Positions 12,229 through 23,980 of a DNA stretch of 64,000 nt are shown here, in pieces. Below the pieces are notes generated by a model that did not search any database, was not told where the DNA came from, and was given only the letters and a program-made list of their open reading frames with translations. The position numbers and the translations under genes are program-made. Source of the DNA: Phragmites australis (Eukaryota; Streptophyta; Magnoliopsida; Poales; Poaceae); the NCBI RefSeq assembly GCF_958298935.1, contig NC_084924.1, positions 9,052,001 through 9,116,000 of the forward strand. The letters run 5' to 3'. The first letter of the stretch is position 1. Every line of letters starts with the position of its first letter.

Positions 12229-12510
12229 AGTTATACCAATACCTTTTATAGAGATTTTTTAGTATGTCAAAGAAACATATTATTATCCTAATATTTCTAT
12301 TTCTTATCAAATCTTATTTATTGTAAGTGTGATTGTGACATCAGCTGAAAGAAGCTTTTAAAAGTTTAAATTATTGAAGAACTATTTAAGATCTACAATA
12401 TCTTAAGAAAAATTAAATGGTTGATAACTTTATGCATCCCCAAGAAATTGCTGGATAAGATTGATGTTGATAATATCATCAATGAATTCGTATCTAGAAA
12501 TATTTAAAAA
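12229..12510 (+). pseudogene. hAT transposase C-terminal dimerisation domain remnant, unit 1
   Basis: Read on the plus strand, 12293 onward gives YPNISISYQILFIV, SAERSF, KFKLLKNYLRSTIS and, after a frame change, KKLLDKIDVDNIINEF. This is the hallmark C-terminal hAT dimerisation region of plant hAT transposases. There are in-frame stops after SAERSF and after TIS, and at least one frameshift, so it is dead. Only the C-terminal part of a transposase is represented. Confidence 0.75.
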
Positions 12511-13149
12511 ATTATTTCTGATGATTTCTAAAAAGTGTTTGAGGTTAATGTTGTTTTTTATATACTTTAAGTGTTTATCAGAAATAATTATTATTTTTGA
12601 TTTTTTTCACAGAAGGCCCTAGAATTGTCTCTAGTATTTGTAGATTTTTTGTGATTTATTTTTTTATTTTTTTTGAATTTAAATTTGAAATCCGGTCGAA
12701 TTCAAAATACGGTCCTGACTAAATTGACTGAATATCACGAATTTTTACCGGTTTTCACCGGCTTTGTGAACCTTGCCCTAGAGGGGGCAAGCCGATTGAC
12801 CGCCCTGGCCCCTAAAATCCAAGGGCTCCTCCTATGTCATGCATCAATGGTGTATGTGTTTTGATCTTTGGTTACGGTTAATTACTTTTACAAGCTGAGA
12901 ATACTTTTGAAATTAATTACTTTTTGGTTATGGAATATGACAAACACTTTATTGAAAAATATATTTGAAGAACTTCAAGCATTCTAAAGTATATTAGGGT
13001 TTTTACTAAGCTCGACAACCTTAAAGTCATTAGATGATATTAAATTAAAAGATTGTTACACTAAATTTGTAAATACTTCCTCTTTAAATGATTTATATGA
13101 TGTTAAGTTAAATAATCTAATGTCTGAGTTAAGATTTATACATATTATT

Positions 13150-13450
13150 ATCCTAGATAGACATAGAGTTATACCAACATCTTTTATGAAGATTTTTTTA
13201 GTATGTCAAAGAAACATATTATTATCCTAATGTTTCTATTGCTTATCAGATCTTATTTATTGTACGTGTGACTGTGACATCAGCTAAATTTTTTTTTAAA
13301 AGTTAAAATTATTGAAGAACTATTTTAGTTCCACAATATCTCAAGAAAAATTAAATGGTTGACAACTTTATGCTTCAAGAAGAAATTGTTGGATGAGCTT
13401 GATGTTGATAATATCATCGATGAATTCATATCTAGAAATATTAAAAAATA
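13150..13450 (+). pseudogene. hAT transposase C-terminal remnant, unit 2
   Basis: This is the second copy of the same hAT tail, about 922 bp downstream of the first. It preserves YPNVSIAYQILFIV, then a damaged SAERSF region with a T-run, and KKLLDELDVDNIIDEF. Differences from unit 1 are scattered point changes and small indels, so the duplication is old. Confidence 0.7.
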
Positions 13451-13955
13451 TTTCAGATGATTTCTAAAAAGGATTTGAGGTTAACGTTGTTTTTTTATAT
13501 ACTTTAAGTGTTTATTGAAAATAATTATTTTTTATATACTTAAGACCGGCCTAAAGCTGCCCCCAGGTGTTGCCATCTTGGGTGCGGCACGACGTCCCAG
13601 GCCGCGAGGATGTGCCCAGCCCAGCAGCGACCTCCTCGTGACGCTTGCCAACCCACCGTGCGTGCGCGCCCCACTCCACGGCCCCGTGCGCGCCCGCGGC
13701 AACCAAGGCCAGGACCAGCAGCAACGTGCCCATGCACACCCAACTCGATGGTCTCGCGCGGACACCCATGGGCAGCAGCTACTTCAGCAACCAGTTAGTT
13801 ACTCGAGACATGGCGATCCTAAGGTGGGGATCTTTTCTTTTCTTTTCTTTTGATGATTATGATGGAGATCTTCTTAGTTGGGTTCCCTTGCCTTTGTGAG
13901 CTGTGATGATTGATGAACAGGCCAGGCCTCCTGGCACGTATGGGCCGGGGATGCG

Positions 13956-13961
13956 TTTATA
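13956..13961 (-). promoter_or_regulatory. TATA box of peptide copy A
   Basis: The minus strand reads CCTATAAACGCATCCCC, nearly identical to the element upstream of copy B. It lies about 190 bp upstream of the copy A ATG. Conservation in both copies supports a real promoter. Confidence 0.6.
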
Positions 13962-14347
13962 GGCAAGGTTGTGAGGGGAAATCGTATGCATGGAGATGGG
14001 GGTGTGATTTCTCGGAGGCTCGCGCGAAGTTTGCATGAACTTTTAGAGGGTTAGCTCGTGCGAGGGCTCCTCCTCCTGGCCAGGAACGTATGCGCGGGCG
14101 CGCGGGTACTTGGCGAGAATTTTCACGGGATCATCCAAGTACGCTAGAAGGAGAGCAACACGACTTATCCCGTGAGTCGGTGGCTGGGACTTGTTGGTGC
14201 CGTGCAAAGTCTCCCTATCTCAATTTGAAGCACCACTGATTTAGTTAAAGGCCTCCAGAATCTTGACTTTAAAGTTCAGAGATGGAAAGAGGAAGAGACT
14301 GGATGGACTCGAGAGGAACAAAGGTGTGATATCGGCTAGTACCACAT

Positions 14348-14682
14348 TGTTAGCACACAGTAGTGGGGAAGGAAGAACAACAGTGGATCGAGGCTAGAGA
14401 GGAGGATGATAGTTTAGTTGATGCGACTAGACATGGCGAAGGTGAGTTATTCTTGCAAAGGAGGAAGGAGGAAGGATTCTGTTACAATCTATCTTTGCCA
14501 GAAGACTCGTGCTCAAATAGTCACGGACACCTGCTCACTCCTCACGCTCACGGGCTAGGCCCACACATACGTTACACAGCCATTCTGGCCCAGACACTCT
14601 CACATTGGCCCGCTTAGCCCATCCTCTATGAGGAAGCTCAGCTTCGTTAGTGGCATTGTCTTCTGTTGTCAGATGAGCAACA
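14348..14682 (-). repeat. Left (3') LTR of the gag-protease element
   Basis: 335 bp, TGTTAG...GCAACA, similar throughout to 16823-17155 with scattered substitutions and small indels. Confidence 0.8.
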
Positions 14683-14880
14683 GGAGAAGAGAAGGCATTA
14701 GTACTAGGTTGTATGATTCCAGATTTGATCGTCTTGGTATTTTTTAATTTCATCTTTTAATGCAGATGTATATCTATATGGTCTAATATGGATGGGCCTT
14801 GCTCCAGGTATCAATGGGATATAATGGTCACAATCTCTAGGAGGGAGTAAAGCACTGATGTCCTAAAAAATTGAAGAAAA

Positions 14881-16840
14881 TTAAGATACAAGAGATTGTA
14901 CCTTGTCTGGAATGACAATGCTGTTGGTAGGAACTTGGTCAGTTGTAATTTGAAAAAAATTCAATTCATGTACATTCTGGCATGTATGGTAGCATCCCTT
15001 GCAAGATAATTGATGATCCTTTGTAGGGAATAGACAACCATTTCTATCCCAATGGACTTCCATTGGTGATAATGCTTCTAGCCAATTCATACCAACAATC
15101 AGATCATATGATTTTAGAGGCAAATTTTCAGAGTAGAGTGAAAAGAATATCCCTGAATATACCAGTCAGTATGCTGCAACTCAAATATACACTCAAGAAT
15201 ACTTCCATTTGCAACATGTATTTGCATTGGCTTAACAACATTGGACACACCAGTAAGAGAGGCCACAAATATGTTGAGAAAGGAATGTGAACTGCCATAA
15301 TCCACCAAAATAAGGATTTTAATGTTCTGAATTGTACCTTTCAGTTTTAATGTACGAGGAGCATATGTACTAGAGAAGGTTGCATCAGAAATAGCCATGA
15401 CTTGAGAATTTGCATAAGCTTATTGTTCTTGGCCTTCTGAATATGCATCTGCCTCATCTGGGAATAGCTCTAGGATGTCTTGTAAAGCATGTAATTGAAC
15501 AGTGGGAGAGCATTGGTGCTCTCTATTCCACTTTTCACCACACTTGTGGCAGAGCCCTTTGGCTTTGCAATAGGCACGAAGATTGGATCTCCTCTTCCAC
15601 TGACAAAGATTTTGTCGGATCAGCCAATCTTTTGTCTTCTAAGGTACCCTTGGTTTAGTTGATGGATTGCTCGGAGGTAGTGAAAGTGGGTGATGGCCTT
15701 TTGCAAAAGCTTTGGCAACAGGAAATTCAGACTTGTGGTATTCATGCTTATGCACATTGTCGGCTACTTCTTCCTGCAGAGAAGCAAGCACACAAGTAGT
15801 ATCGAGGTTGTGTGGGTGTTGTACTAATACAATTGACTTGATGTCATCCCAAACACATATATGAGCCTCATTGTAAAGTATCGAGGATCGGTGACAAACT
15901 CATAAGCGGTGAGCTAGTCAAATAATTCAGAGAATTGCTCAATATACTCAGAGATCGAGCCTACTTGCTTAATGTGAAAAAATTATCTAATCAAGATATC
16001 GTGCTAATATCTACCAAATCTATCATGCAACAACTCACAAAAATCATCCCAGCATATATGATGAATGCAGCGTCCCATAGCTTGAAGCCATCGAGCAGCC
16101 GCACCTGAGAAATGCATTGTGGCTACCTAAATCCAAATTTCAGGAGTAACATTGTAGAGATGGAAGTAATCCTCACAACGAGATTTCCACATCTTAGGAT
16201 TGCTACCATCGAATAAGGGAAAATTGATTTTAGGAATTTTGCTGTGGAATTGCTGGTGACTCGTGCGAGGAGCAAAAGAAAGCACGACTACCCATGCGAC
16301 ATCTCGAATGTGAATCATTCATGAATTGCGTAGAATGAGGTAAATCGGGCGTATCCTTGACCGGGAGATGAGAGAGGGTGGTCACCACCCAAACCAACAC
16401 TCCAGGTGGTGTGCGTCACAGCAGTGCCCACTTGGGCCGACAACCGTGAACTCGGCATGTGTTAGCGCCACGATTATCTCTGAAGGTGCGAATAGACCCG
16501 ATGAAGGAGATTTGTGCTCCAGCAACATCCGTTCAAGATTCTTGTGGATCACTCCAATCTCCAGCTTTAGATCGTTGATGGCGGATTCCATTTGATGCTT
16601 CCAAAGACTGATGGACACCAGATGGGCGTCCAATTGCTTGATGTGGTCTTCATGCTTCACATCTGACTTAGCTAGTTTCTTCTCGAGCACTTGCTTCATG
16701 TTCTTCATCTCGTCGATGAGATGCTTCGTGTTGGAATCCATAGCGCCGAGTTTCCGTTGAAACCTTGTAAAATGATTGTGGGACTCTAGCATGGCATAAT
16801 ATCGGTGTCTCTGATACCAAGTTGTTAGCACACGGTAGTG
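14881..16840 (-). pseudogene. Retrotransposon gag-protease remnant
   Basis: Minus-strand frames in order: a coiled-coil-like N-terminal gag region (about 16760-16400, MDSNTKHLIDEMKNMKQVLEKK), then the gag core (16250-16127, INFPLFDGSNPKMWKSRCED). Next is a zinc knuckle at about 15556-15505 (CHKCGEKWNREHQC), followed by a retropepsin region (15398-15114) with ILVDYGSSHSF, and then YDLIVGMNWL at about 15105. Ty3-type proteases normally carry DSG at the active site; here the serine codon is changed to give DYG. The parts are in different frames and separated by stops. It is a dead internal region of the surrounding retroelement. Confidence 0.75.
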
Positions 16841-17155
16841 GGAAAGGAAGAACAACAGTGGATCGAGGCTAGAGAGGAGGATTGGTTAGCTGATGCACAC
16901 ATACATGGCGACGACGAGTTCTTCTTGCGAAGGAGGAAGAAGTCAGGATTCTATTACAGCTTGTCTTTGCCATGTGACAACACGCGCTCAAATAGTCATA
17001 GACATCCGCTCACTCCTCATGCTCACGGGCTAGGCCCACATACACTTACATAGCCATTCCGGCTAGACACTCTCACATTGGCCCACCTGGCCTGTCCTTT
17101 GTGAGCAAGCTCAGCTTCGTCAGGGGCGCCGTTTTCTGTTGTCGAATGAGTAACA
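16823..17155 (-). repeat. Right (5') LTR of the gag-protease element
   Basis: 333 bp direct-repeat partner of 14348-14682, adjacent to the tRNA primer-binding site at about 16810-16820. Confidence 0.8.
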
Positions 17156-17459
17156 GGCGTGCTGATACACATGCTATCACCACTAGTACACAATATACAC
17201 AGTCTCCATGCATCATTCTGTTGATTGCATCGTGACGATGAGATGCTTTGGTTCGTTTGAGTTTGAACCGAAGAAAGGCAATACAAGTGGAAAATCCCTT
17301 GGGGTCAACCGTTAGTCCGTTCCCCTCGCTCTCATGGTGGCTCCTCGACACGTCTATCGCCGTCGTCGAACCCTCCGCCAGTTCGCCTTGACTGGAGCGA
17401 CGTAGTCGGCCACCTCCGAGGAGTTCTTCCCTCCTAGCCCTCCAACTCCTCCTCATCGG

Positions 17460-18613
17460 CCCCTACTGAACTGGTGGACTGGGCACGGCTTTGTTTTTCC
17501 GATCCAAATCCAAATCTATCTTCTCCAATCCATCCAGTTTCTTTCGGATTTGTTTGCTTCATCGAGTGAGAACTAGTAGCAGCACAGTAAGTCTATTTTC
17601 CTTTCAGGTACTGATCGAGGCAACTGGGAGTAACGGCAAGTCTGGAGGTGAGTGTCCACTGAGGCACTGACCACTGGTTTAGAATTTTGGACAGCCTGAT
17701 AGTTGAAACTGCTGAGATATTTTGTCGTTGTCGTGCGGCCAACACGCCATCACTTGCATGTTGTGGAGTTATAGGTGGCAAATCTGGATAAGACCTAGGA
17801 ATATATTATATAATCTTATACTCCATCCGATCATAAATACACGTCATTATAAAAAACATTCAGTTAAACTTTTAAATTTTGACTAACAATATATATGTGT
17901 AGATTTATTTTGAAAAATATTTTTATAATATCATAAATTCAATATATTTTATAAATATATTCTAATAAAAATAATGATCAAAGTTTTACATAAGAGACTA
18001 TATCTTATCTAAAATGATATGACTGGAGGGAGTATTACAGTAACTTGCAAGATAAGTAGAGGCATCCTAGCCGTACAATGGAGAACCATCACATGAACAA
18101 TGGAGAACAAGTCTATTTTGACTACATAGGCAGAGTTTGAACTGCTACCTTGCAGGTAGCTGTGCTGGTAGCACTTCTTGTGTGTTTAGTGTTCACATCT
18201 GCAAGAAAAGAGCATCACATGTGTGAAGTTTGAACTTACCTATGAAACACAGTGAGCTTATAGAATGGGGTATATTTTGACCATGTTTGGACGTCCCACT
18301 TTACTTGAGAAGCCACTTAGTCTACTTTCCTGAGATTTGAAATAATGGCACATAACCTTATAGATCACAAATAACATATAATGAACTGAAGCCTAATATT
18401 GGGTTCAACTCTTGTAAATGAAATGTTCAAAATAATATTCTTCTTTCACAATTTATTATTATTATTATTTTCTTTGCTTCACCATGCTCAATATCCCTGT
18501 GTACATTTATACCCTGCACCACTCCCTAAATACACCGTGAATCAAAACCGATTCCCGATCCACGTGTTGCAGGTTCGTCTCTTTTTTTTAAAAAAAAAAT
18601 CCTAGGATTTCAG
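17460..18613 (+). other. 5' non-coding region of FGAMS copy A
   Basis: 17490-17740 and 18050-18610 are clearly similar to 36520-36740 and 36930-37480 upstream of FGAMS copy B. Shared stretches include CAAATCCAAATC, GATTTGTTTGCT, GATAGTTGAAACTG and AGTGTCCACTG. The copy ends in a splice-acceptor-like TTTCAG directly before the ATG at 18614. It therefore represents the 5' leader and intron of a duplicated gene. Confidence 0.65.
17821..18032. mobile_element. Stowaway-like MITE
   Basis: 212 bp, beginning CTCCATCCGATCATAAATAC and ending GACTGGAGGGAG, flanked by TA on both sides. The ends match the well-known CTCCCTCCG Stowaway (Tc1/mariner) termini. It sits in the region corresponding to the 5' intron of FGAMS copy A. 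Confidence 0.8.
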
Positions 18614-19525
18614 ATGGCACTGCCAGGTGAAATTACAGCAAGCAATCTGTTGCACCAAGGCTTTCCAAGGAATAATGGTATGCAACCTATGAAAGAATGG
18701 CTAATCGATGGAGTTTTCATTGCATAATAAAAAAACAATCGACAAGATCGGTGAGTCTGTTTTCCGGGCTAGCGAGGCGCCCAGTTTAAAGAAGACAGTT
18801 ACGGCTTTTCTGTTTTCGCTGTGTTTACTGTATTCTTATTATGTTTATAGTCTACACAAGAAAAAAATGGTTTCATTGCTGCAAGAAGTCATGGATCGAG
18901 AAGGTTGTGAGTGGCTCAACACCACTTTCATTATCAGCACCTTTGTTGGCCACATGTTCAAAGAGATTACTGTTTCTGATGTCCAATTGCTAGCGTTAGA
19001 TCCTGTTTGTTGCACCTGTATTGTATATTTTAGATTGCGGATTATGCAAATAAACCGTCAGATTCTAAAAATAGATTAGGTAAATATATGTCTGAATTAC
19101 GATACAATCCACAATCTACTGAGATAAATTTGAACAATCCACGATCTATAATCTATAATACAGGGAGAAACTACCAGGGTCTTAGTGCCGTGGTATCCAA
19201 GAGGTTTGACAGTCCATTGGTTGAGAAATCTGATACTGCAATGGATGTTAGAATTATTCGCTTGTACCGTAAATCATTTCTTCAAGATATCGAGACCACG
19301 GCACTACTCGGGAAATCAAACACGAAGGTTGCTGCTAATATTGTTGATATAATGACTGAGCAGTGCTTCAACATTCAATTGGATAAAACACTAACTCCTG
19401 ACAAGCTCACAACACTTCATTAGCTCTTCGCAGAACTTTTTGAACCTGAGAAGTTTCACAAGGAGCTTTTTGGAGGAGGAAGTCTCTAGAAGTTCTTAAC
19501 TTCTTATACTGGCATTGTTGAGGTC
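18614..19525 (+). pseudogene. FGAMS (phosphoribosylformylglycinamidine synthase) copy A, truncated 5' fragment
   Basis: Starts MALPGEITASNLL, parallel to MASPGEMTAINLS of copy B at 37484. From about 19160 the sequence encodes SAVVSKRFDSPLVEKSDTAMDV, then ANIVDIMTEQCFNIQLDKTL and, after a stop codon, a region matching FEPEKF...LEEE. This is the N-terminal part of plant FGAMS. About 150 bp inserted near 19005-19165 is absent from copy B and looks like a small MITE. Similarity ends abruptly at about 19525 and all catalytic domains are missing. It is a dead fragment. Confidence 0.75.
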
Positions 19526-19639
19526 ACATGTATGGATGAACTTTGTATTCGTTTTGGTATATCCAATGATTTGCCGCGAAACAACAATGAATACAACCAT
19601 GTGTTCTGATTTTTTTTTATTTAAAAGAGGTCATTTCAC

Positions 19640-19735
19640 ATGACAATTACAGAAACCTTCTTTCACAACCGAGGCATGCATGCAATTCTTTGGCAAACGA
19701 TTTATGATACAATACAATAAGGCTGTTTTGGAAAA
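19640..19735. repeat. Segment similar to 10280-10350 (duplicated peptide-locus flank)
   Basis: GACAATTACAGAAACCTTC and GAGGCATG...CAATTCTTTGG match the flank of peptide copy A with small differences. Lying just after the end of FGAMS copy A, it marks the junction where the second duplicated block begins. Confidence 0.6.
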
Positions 19736-21900
19736 TGGGGATTTCTTTTGAGGACCTTTACGGTTCCCTCAAATGAACGTGAGGCATTTATTTCCTTCGA
19801 TCCAATGGCTGAGATGTATTCTATACTAGTGAAAACTCTTAACAGTAATATACTAGTGTTCATGACTAGTATTAGCAGTTTGAGAGTATTATCGGTAGAA
19901 AAAGTAATAGTGTGTAAGTAATTTTGTGTATCTATTAGGGCAACGTATTAACAGATGGTTTATTTTTATTTTTATTACGAGATCGATTCATTCCATCTAT
20001 GCTCTTTCGTTTCACACGACGAAGACATCCATTCATTTCGTTCCACCCCCTTCACACGACGCCATGGCCGCCACCACCACACCCAGGTGTCCATCTCATT
20101 GAAGCCACCTCCCATGGCTGTCAATCCCCCACGACGTAGATGGTTGTCAATCCCCCCATGGTGTAGATGGTTGCGACGTCCCTATGTGATGACCTGGAGC
20201 ACACCACTAGTTGCACCCACATCGGCGACATGATGGAGGCGGGCACCACGCGGGCAGAGGGAGGTGCACATTTTCCTTCCTCGAGGTCAACAGGAGGGGC
20301 GCAAGGCATCAGGGCCCAAGCGTGTGGTGTCGGCTTGGTTTGGGTCGTCGATGGCGCGGGTGGTGGCGGCGGCCCAGGAGGACGTGGGAGGGATGACAGC
20401 CTAGGATGGCGAAATGATGATGGCGGACCTCGGCCGATGACATTTGGGGCGCAGGGTGTCAGGGCAGAGCGTCGATCTGGACGCATTGCTTGGGAGGTGG
20501 CGGCGGCCCATGACAGTGTGGGAGGCACGGCGGCCCAGGACGGCATTGGAGGCATGGCGTCATCCGTGGGATGGGGCAGCGGTGTCCCACAAAACAGTGA
20601 CATGGGGCTCCCTAATGCTGATTGGAGGTGATGATGGTGGCAACCCGAGCCGGTGCGGGAGGCACGATGGCGCCCACGGCAAGAGGTGGAGCAAGAAGAA
20701 CGGCAAGGCCGGCAGCCATGGCTAGCGGAGCCACGGACGAATTTGTGCCGGGCCAGGCTAAGGGCAGCAACGACTTCATCGATTGGTTCCTCTTCCTCTG
20801 TTCCAGTGCGCTTGTAGAGGTGCGGGCAACTTGTAAGTGTAGGCATCTTTCACTTGACCGCATTTGCCCGATAGGTGTTTGAGGAAATGATCGTGAGGTG
20901 CGGTCAACATTTATGTGGTGTGTCTCGTGGACTTGAATCCAAATTATCTGGTCAAATTAGTGACATTTAGTTGGTGAGCGTAGCATATGAACACCAAAGT
21001 GATATAAATTTGAGACTGCTATGATTAATTCCTTGTGTCAATTGTTTACACATTTTGAAGTATTTGTTGGTACTTTACTTAGATCGACATTTGGAGTACC
21101 TACTGCACAAAGGAGTCGGTAGGTATCTATTGGAATGTTTTGATTTAGAGGTCAAAACTAGACACTCTTAAAACGATAAGATCTGAATGCCTGAAACCAT
21201 ATATTAGGATGAAACAGAAATACATAGATAACAAGATATAGTAAATGGTAATAGACATAACAGGATCACAACTTGATCACAAAGCTAAGGATGTCCTAGT
21301 TGAGACCATGGTCTTTGAAAAGCCTCATTCTTGTACTTATTTTAGCAGAACGAACTTGAAGAAATCATCTGTTAACACAATAAGGTTTGCATACCTAAAA
21401 GCATACATGCTTGACACCATGATAGAAAGTTTGTACAGTGATTTTTTATTCATAATTGTAGTAAATGTTAATAGGCATAATAACATGACAACTCGATTTC
21501 ATAGTTAATCATCATCTTCTAGATTTTGTATGTTATCTTTGTAACCCAGACTTCCTTTCTCACGGTTCAACGTAGAGTTAACCAATGTGACAGCAAGTTT
21601 GAGCCTAAAATTGGTCATATCCTTCTGCACAGGAGGATTAAAAATAAATGTTAGTGAGAGGTTTGATATGTGCGCCACTTTTTGTTGATAGGGAATTAAT
21701 TATGTAGGAATACCTATGTAAAAATGGTAGATAATCTATTTCCTGTTCACTATTTGAAGAACTTAAGCATGAATAGATCATATGATACGCTGTAGGATTA
21801 GGACATATTTACAAAATTGTCAGAAAAAATTATTTTATTTATAACTAATTATGTCCTATGCATCAGTTTGCATATTCGTATGTACATATTCATACTTTGG
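19736..21900. other. Repeat-like region without a recognisable gene
   Basis: Contains a GC-rich stretch (20030-20870) with long overlapping open frames on both strands. These have biased composition (Pro/Arg/Gly/Ala), no domain and no similarity I recognise. The rest is AT-rich. It belongs to the insertion that separates 19735 from 24080 in the duplicated flank. Confidence 0.4.
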
Positions 21901-21954
21901 TCTATCCATAACCTGGTTATCCTTCCACTTATTGTCCAAGACAATAAGTAGTTT

Positions 21955-22475
21955 CTCCGAGACTACCGTGGCTCTTCTCCATGACGTCCATTATCTGATA
22001 TCAACAAAGTCCACCTAGTCCTAGCTGGATTGCCTCGGCTTTCTAAGCATCATTAAGCCCACGGTGCAACCGCAGTACAAAAACATGCTCCGATTTTGCA
22101 AGCGAGTGATCATGGACATCCACAAAATCCTTAACATACCATATGCCACTCTTCTCACTCATTTAGACATCGAGCCTAGCCAGGCATCCACACTGGTTTA
22201 GTGGGTGTGGCTGCCTTTTTCGATCAGTCCTTTCAAAGTACTCCAACAACCTATATCTTTCACAAGAGCAAATAAATCTCCTCCATATCACCTCCTCTGT
22301 GCCTAGTCTCTTCCTCACATTGTCCTTTCTCACACTAAAGCATTTCCCGTGTGCATAACTATTGTAGGAATCATAGAATTTGTCCTCGCTCCTATTAGTC
22401 TGGTTTGCAACGAAGTTATATTCCTCGATTTCCTCTAGTCTAATGTACTCCTCCGCATCCATGTCGCCCAGCAAT
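21955..22475 (-). pseudogene. FAR1/FHY3-like DNA-binding domain pseudogene
   Basis: The minus strand from about 22474 encodes SYNSYAHGKCFSVRKDNVRK, RRFICSCERYR, then NQCGCLARLDV. After a stop codon it continues in the same frame with SGIWYVKDFVDVHDHSLA, SEHVFVLRLHRGLNDA, KAEAIQLGLGGL and QIMDVMEK. This is the FAR1 DNA-binding domain found in FHY3/FAR1 regulators and FAR1-type Mutator transposases. Stops interrupt the frame after LDV, after NDA and within GGLC. No MULE transposase core follows. It is probably a relic of a FAR1-type MULE; a host FAR1-related gene is the alternative. Confidence 0.75.
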
Positions 22476-23980
22476 CTACTATGTCATTTCAAGCAAACAT
22501 GTACTGTAAATAACCCCATAGTATTCAGGAAACTTACAATCCCTCATCTGCAATGAACTAATTGGCCATGCATAAATATGATATTTTCGTTACAAGGTTC
22601 TCCATTATTCATTGAGTTGGATTACTTCGAATAGTTTCTAATGGGAAATTGCTCAATGTATCGTGATTCATTTCAATGTCAAGCTACATAATTAATCTTG
22701 CCTTTTTGCTGCTTAACATTATATATTATATCAGTATAAAGTAGTAACCAAGTATCTCTCAACTACTAATATCAACTGAACTGTAACAAAAAAATCTAAA
22801 AGACTAAAAGAAATTTAGCAAATAATTATCTCAAAGTAGTTTTCTCCTTAATTACATGACTACTTCAAGATAAATGGACCATTACATAATAATGACATTT
22901 GACTAGCCCACCACTAGATTTCCATGTCTTTCTGTTACATCGTTATTGAAACATAATACAAAAAAGGTCCTCAATTGCATATTCATTTCACAACATACAC
23001 GTTGTACTGCTCACTAATTTGTATGTCACCATCTTTGTTAAGGAGCACCAATTAAAATAAAAAAACTTTCACTAACGTATCAAAACACTATAACAGGCAA
23101 GCGTAAAAACAATATAAATGCAAACATGCATCCTGCATTCATTATTCAGTGATAATTATTTAGTGATCTAATGTTATGTGATTTTTTCCAAACAGTGCAA
23201 TCAGGATCATTATTCAGTGATAATGCAGCTAATCATGCATGTTGTACCTGCACAAATGCCACCAAATCCCAAGATCAGGATCTTCCACGACCTTGTTTCA
23301 GTCTGCAATAGTCCTCTTCCCTTCCTCTGATTTTGAACCGGCTTTCCTGTTGGCGAAGTATGCGGCTGCATAGCACCACAGATTAGCAAAGGAGGTGTGT
23401 TGGGAGCCGCTGCGGGACCGTCACGGTCGGGTTGCCCGCGACGCGGGATTGCAGCGGAGGCGGCTTCACGACGGACACGTCGGTGGTGAGGGAGGGATCT
23501 GACTCGTGAGACCTTTCGACCGAGGATGAGGCTTGCCGACAGTGCAATTCACGACATATGCACTATGCGTAGCCCCACAGATTGGAGATGAAGGTGGGTT
23601 CGGACACGACCCAGGACGCCGACGAGCGGGTTGCGCAGCCGTGTGAGATGGTGAGGGGCAGCTGGGCAGTTATGTCAAGGGCTCCCGGTGAGGCCTCACA
23701 TTGATGCCTCCAGGATACGCGCCTTGAAAGACCCGAGTTCGTGGCAGCGCCTGCTCCTCACTTGGCGACGACACGGATTGGCAAGGGACGTGGGTGGGTG
23801 ATGGAGCCGGCTTGTGCGTCAGCGCGGGAAGCCATGGGGAACCTGGATGGTGATAGCGTGTTAGGCAAAGGTGGGTTCACTGAAGACGGCACAAACGGAT
23901 CTGGCTTTGGCGTCGATACGAGTTGGGGAACCTGGACGGTGCCGATGTGTACGACATGAATACCATGTAAATTTTGCAGC
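22476..23980. other. No recognisable gene
   Basis: AT-rich to about 23270, then GC-rich with G/A-rich words to about 23960. The open frames here are short and without known motifs. A directly repeated word ATTATTCAGTGATAAT occurs near 23140 and 23210. Nothing else can be supported. Confidence 0.4.

Larger units (their letters stand above)
10685..13560. mobile_element. Composite insertion of MULE-related and duplicated hAT-derived DNA
   Basis: The insertion interrupts peptide copy A. Its first part, 11155-11740, is related to the middle and right arm of the foldback MULE in POD1 intron 7, including the GAATTGTCTCTAG motif. From about 11680 it contains two head-to-tail copies of a roughly 922-bp unit (11680-12600 and 12601-13545). 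Each unit has a GAATTGTCTCTAG head, a CTTTGTGAACCTTGCCCT segment and a hAT transposase tail. I did not find clear terminal repeats or a target duplication. Confidence 0.6.
10636..13769 (-). pseudogene. Secreted-peptide gene copy A, split by an insertion
   Basis: From the ATG at 13769 the minus strand encodes a signal-peptide-like start (MGVRARPSSWVCMGTLLLVLALVAAGAHGA) closely matching copy B at 24791-25021. The middle of the peptide (GGLASVTRRSLLG) is found only in another frame, so there are frameshifts. The sequence TSCRTQDGNT then returns in the first frame. The coding similarity stops at about 13565 and its C-terminal remainder reappears at about 10636-10684, some 2.9 kb away. The gene has therefore lost its cysteine-rich end and is not expected to make the peptide. 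The TATA element upstream is still present. Confidence 0.65.
14348..17155 (-). mobile_element. Non-autonomous gag-protease LTR retrotransposon, Ty3-type
   Basis: Two similar direct repeats, 14348-14682 and 16823-17155, both begin TGTTAGCACAC and end AACA. On the minus strand the right one is the 5' LTR and is followed within a few bases by TTGGTATCAGAG, a typical initiator-Met tRNA primer site. Internal order on the minus strand is gag, CCHC knuckle, protease, then the left LTR. No reverse transcriptase, RNase H or integrase is visible, and the internal part is only about 2.1 kb. The 5-bp flanks (CACAT and GGCGT) do not match, so no target duplication is preserved. Confidence 0.8.

Noticed and set aside
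20121..20846. 241-codon minus-strand frame and overlapping plus-strand frames
   Set aside because: Biased composition, no domain, no recognisable homologue, and open frames on both strands at once.
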